DNA from: SFWF01 sp045591645
GTDB lineage: Bacteria > Bacillota > Clostridia > Oscillospirales > Acutalibacteraceae
Direction: 5' to 3'
Assembly: GCA_045591645.1 (NCBI GenBank)
Contig: JAZNTG010000065.1
Coordinates: forward strand, 1-22,004
DNA: 22,004 bases
Shown here: in pieces, positions 21,104 through 22,004 of the stretch
How the letters are laid out: every line of letters starts with the position of its first letter
Numbering within the stretch: the first letter of the stretch is position 1
Program-made: the position numbers and the translations under genes
The notes under the pieces: generated by a model
Database searches by the model: none
Told to the model about the DNA's origin: nothing
Seen by the model: only the letters and a program-made list of their open reading frames with translations

Positions 21104-22004
21104 ATGGATGTTAAAACCATCTACACTCAACTAACAAATGTAGATATAGAACAGCAAAAGCAAATATGGGATGAGCGTGGAAAAGGTTATTATGGAGAAT
21201 ATTTGCTTTTTTGTGAATTGTATAAATCAATAACAGGCAATGGAAAAATCTTAATGAATTTGAATGTGCCCACCGAAAATTCAAAGACTACTGAAATTGA
21301 CCTTATTTTAATTCACGAAACCGGCTTATATGTTTTTGAAATAAAACACTATAAAGGCACAATTTATGGCAAAGATACTGATGCAATTTGGACGCAATAT
21401 TTTAGAACAGTTAAAAATAATACATTTAAAAATCCAATAGAACAAAACAAGTATCATATTCAAACTTTAAAGAAGTTGTTTCCTGAAACGCCAATACACT
21501 CCTGTATTGTTTTTACGAATTACGATTGTGACTTACGAGTAACAAACTCAAATGAAGAAATTGATATTTGTGAATTAAGAAATATTAGCAGAACTCTCGA
21601 ATATCGGTTTGCAAAAAGCAGAAATAAATATTCTATGTCCGATATCGATAATATCTTTGAAAAATTATCTGTCTATTCGCAAATGAAAGAGCCGATAACG
21701 ATTGACGGAACAGAAGCAGATTTCTTTTCTTGGGTGCAACCTATTATTTCTAAGCTCGAAGAAAAAAAGACGGAAGTTGAAAATGAAAAAAACAATTGGA
21801 TTGCGAATACAGAAAAACTAAAGAAAACAAAGATAAAGGGTATCGTTTTAAATATTGTAATTGCAATACTTTGTATTATCATATCAATATTATGTTGTTC
21901 TAGTGTTATTCAAAAGAATAATAACGAGCTTGCTGAATTCAAGCAAAATTTTTTACATATTGATGAAATAGGCAATGAATATATAGACGCATTAAACTCT
22001 TATG
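21104..22004 (+). CDS. NERD-domain membrane protein, cut by the right edge
   Basis: The frame is open from ATG 21104 to the window end (300 codons, no stop). Residues 26-140 match the nuclease-related NERD domain, related to restriction endonuclease-like folds: GYYGEYLLFCEL (E32), TTEIDLILIHETGLYVFEIKHYKGTIYG (E64, D66, E79, K81) and NPIEQNKYHIQTLKKLF (Q114, H118). The E...D...ExK pattern is intact, so nuclease activity is plausible. Residues 214-245 are highly charged and probably form a coiled coil, and a transmembrane helix spans about 247-268 (LNIVIAILCIIISILCC), followed by more charged sequence. AAGGAG lies 8 nt before the ATG. The gene is clearly richer in A+T than its neighbours, which hints at horizontal transfer. 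NERD proteins have been found in defence-like contexts, but the role here is unknown. Confidence 0.82.
   Translation, partial: MDVKTIYTQLTNVDIEQQKQIWDERGKGYYGEYLLFCELYKSITGNGKILMNLNVPTENSKTTEIDLILIHETGLYVFEIKHYKGTIYGKDTDAIWTQYFRTVKNNTFKNPIEQNKYHIQTLKKLFPETPIHSCIVFTNYDCDLRVTNSNEEIDICELRNISRTLEYRFAKSRNKYSMSDIDNIFEKLSVYSQMKEPITIDGTEADFFSWVQPIISKLEEKKTEVENEKNNWIANTEKLKKTKIKGIVLNIVIAILCIIISILCCSSVIQKNNNELAEFKQNFLHIDEIGNEYIDALNSY

Overview
The window looks like chromosomal DNA of an anaerobic gut-type Firmicute, most plausibly Clostridia of the Oscillospiraceae/Ruminococcaceae kind. The grounds are moderate GC, strong AGGAGG ribosome binding sites, TTGACA-17-TATAAT type promoters, frequent TTG starts, a type A-like RNase P RNA, and families common in that group (DUF6809, TIGR04086-like, FliB-like CxxC protein, tandem M42 peptidases). 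The species cannot be fixed from the sequence. No database search was possible; family names come from recognising motifs.

Layout. (1) 1-700: a terminator, two facing arrays of 7-bp repeats, and a small four-helix membrane protein. (2) 694-3556, minus strand: a two-gene operon of a cytoplasmic-looking GH110-type alpha-galactosidase and a transglutaminase-like lipoprotein, behind a consensus promoter. (3) 3653-4696: a LURP-one-related protein and a divergent small helical protein. (4) 4699-5510: the most unusual part. A DUF6809-family gene and a 46-residue ribbon-helix-helix (Arc-type) gene are transcribed away from each other across about 170 bp that holds six TGGNNCCA-like palindromes, three of them at exact 11-bp spacing. 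Beside it is a 147-bp element that folds as a closed three-way junction with 26-28 bp end arms.

(5) 5505-10450, minus strand: a BMP-type (nucleoside family) ABC importer in the order lipoprotein, double ATPase, permease, permease. Two RNA stems sit between the lipoprotein and ATPase genes, suggesting that excess binding protein is made. (6) 10682-16735, plus strand: a tightly coupled six-gene operon that starts with murD and continues with two M42 aminopeptidases, a GNAT acetyltransferase, a PLP-dependent methionine gamma-lyase-like ('aluminium resistance') protein and a beta-propeller-like protein. Adjacent genes overlap by 1-8 nt or abut.

(7) 16736-18642: a purine-rich tandem repeat, a shared terminator and an M3 oligoendopeptidase on the minus strand. 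(8) 18739-19083: rnpB, with its promoter back to back with that of the peptidase, followed directly by a FliB-like Cys-rich protein and an AAC(3)-family acetyltransferase. (9) 20832-22004: terminators, then a more AT-rich gene for a NERD-domain membrane protein cut by the right edge, which may open an accessory or defence region.

Most of the window is ordinary housekeeping and transport. The best candidates for something undescribed are the DUF6809/RHH divergent cassette with its operator array, and the three-way-junction element next to it.
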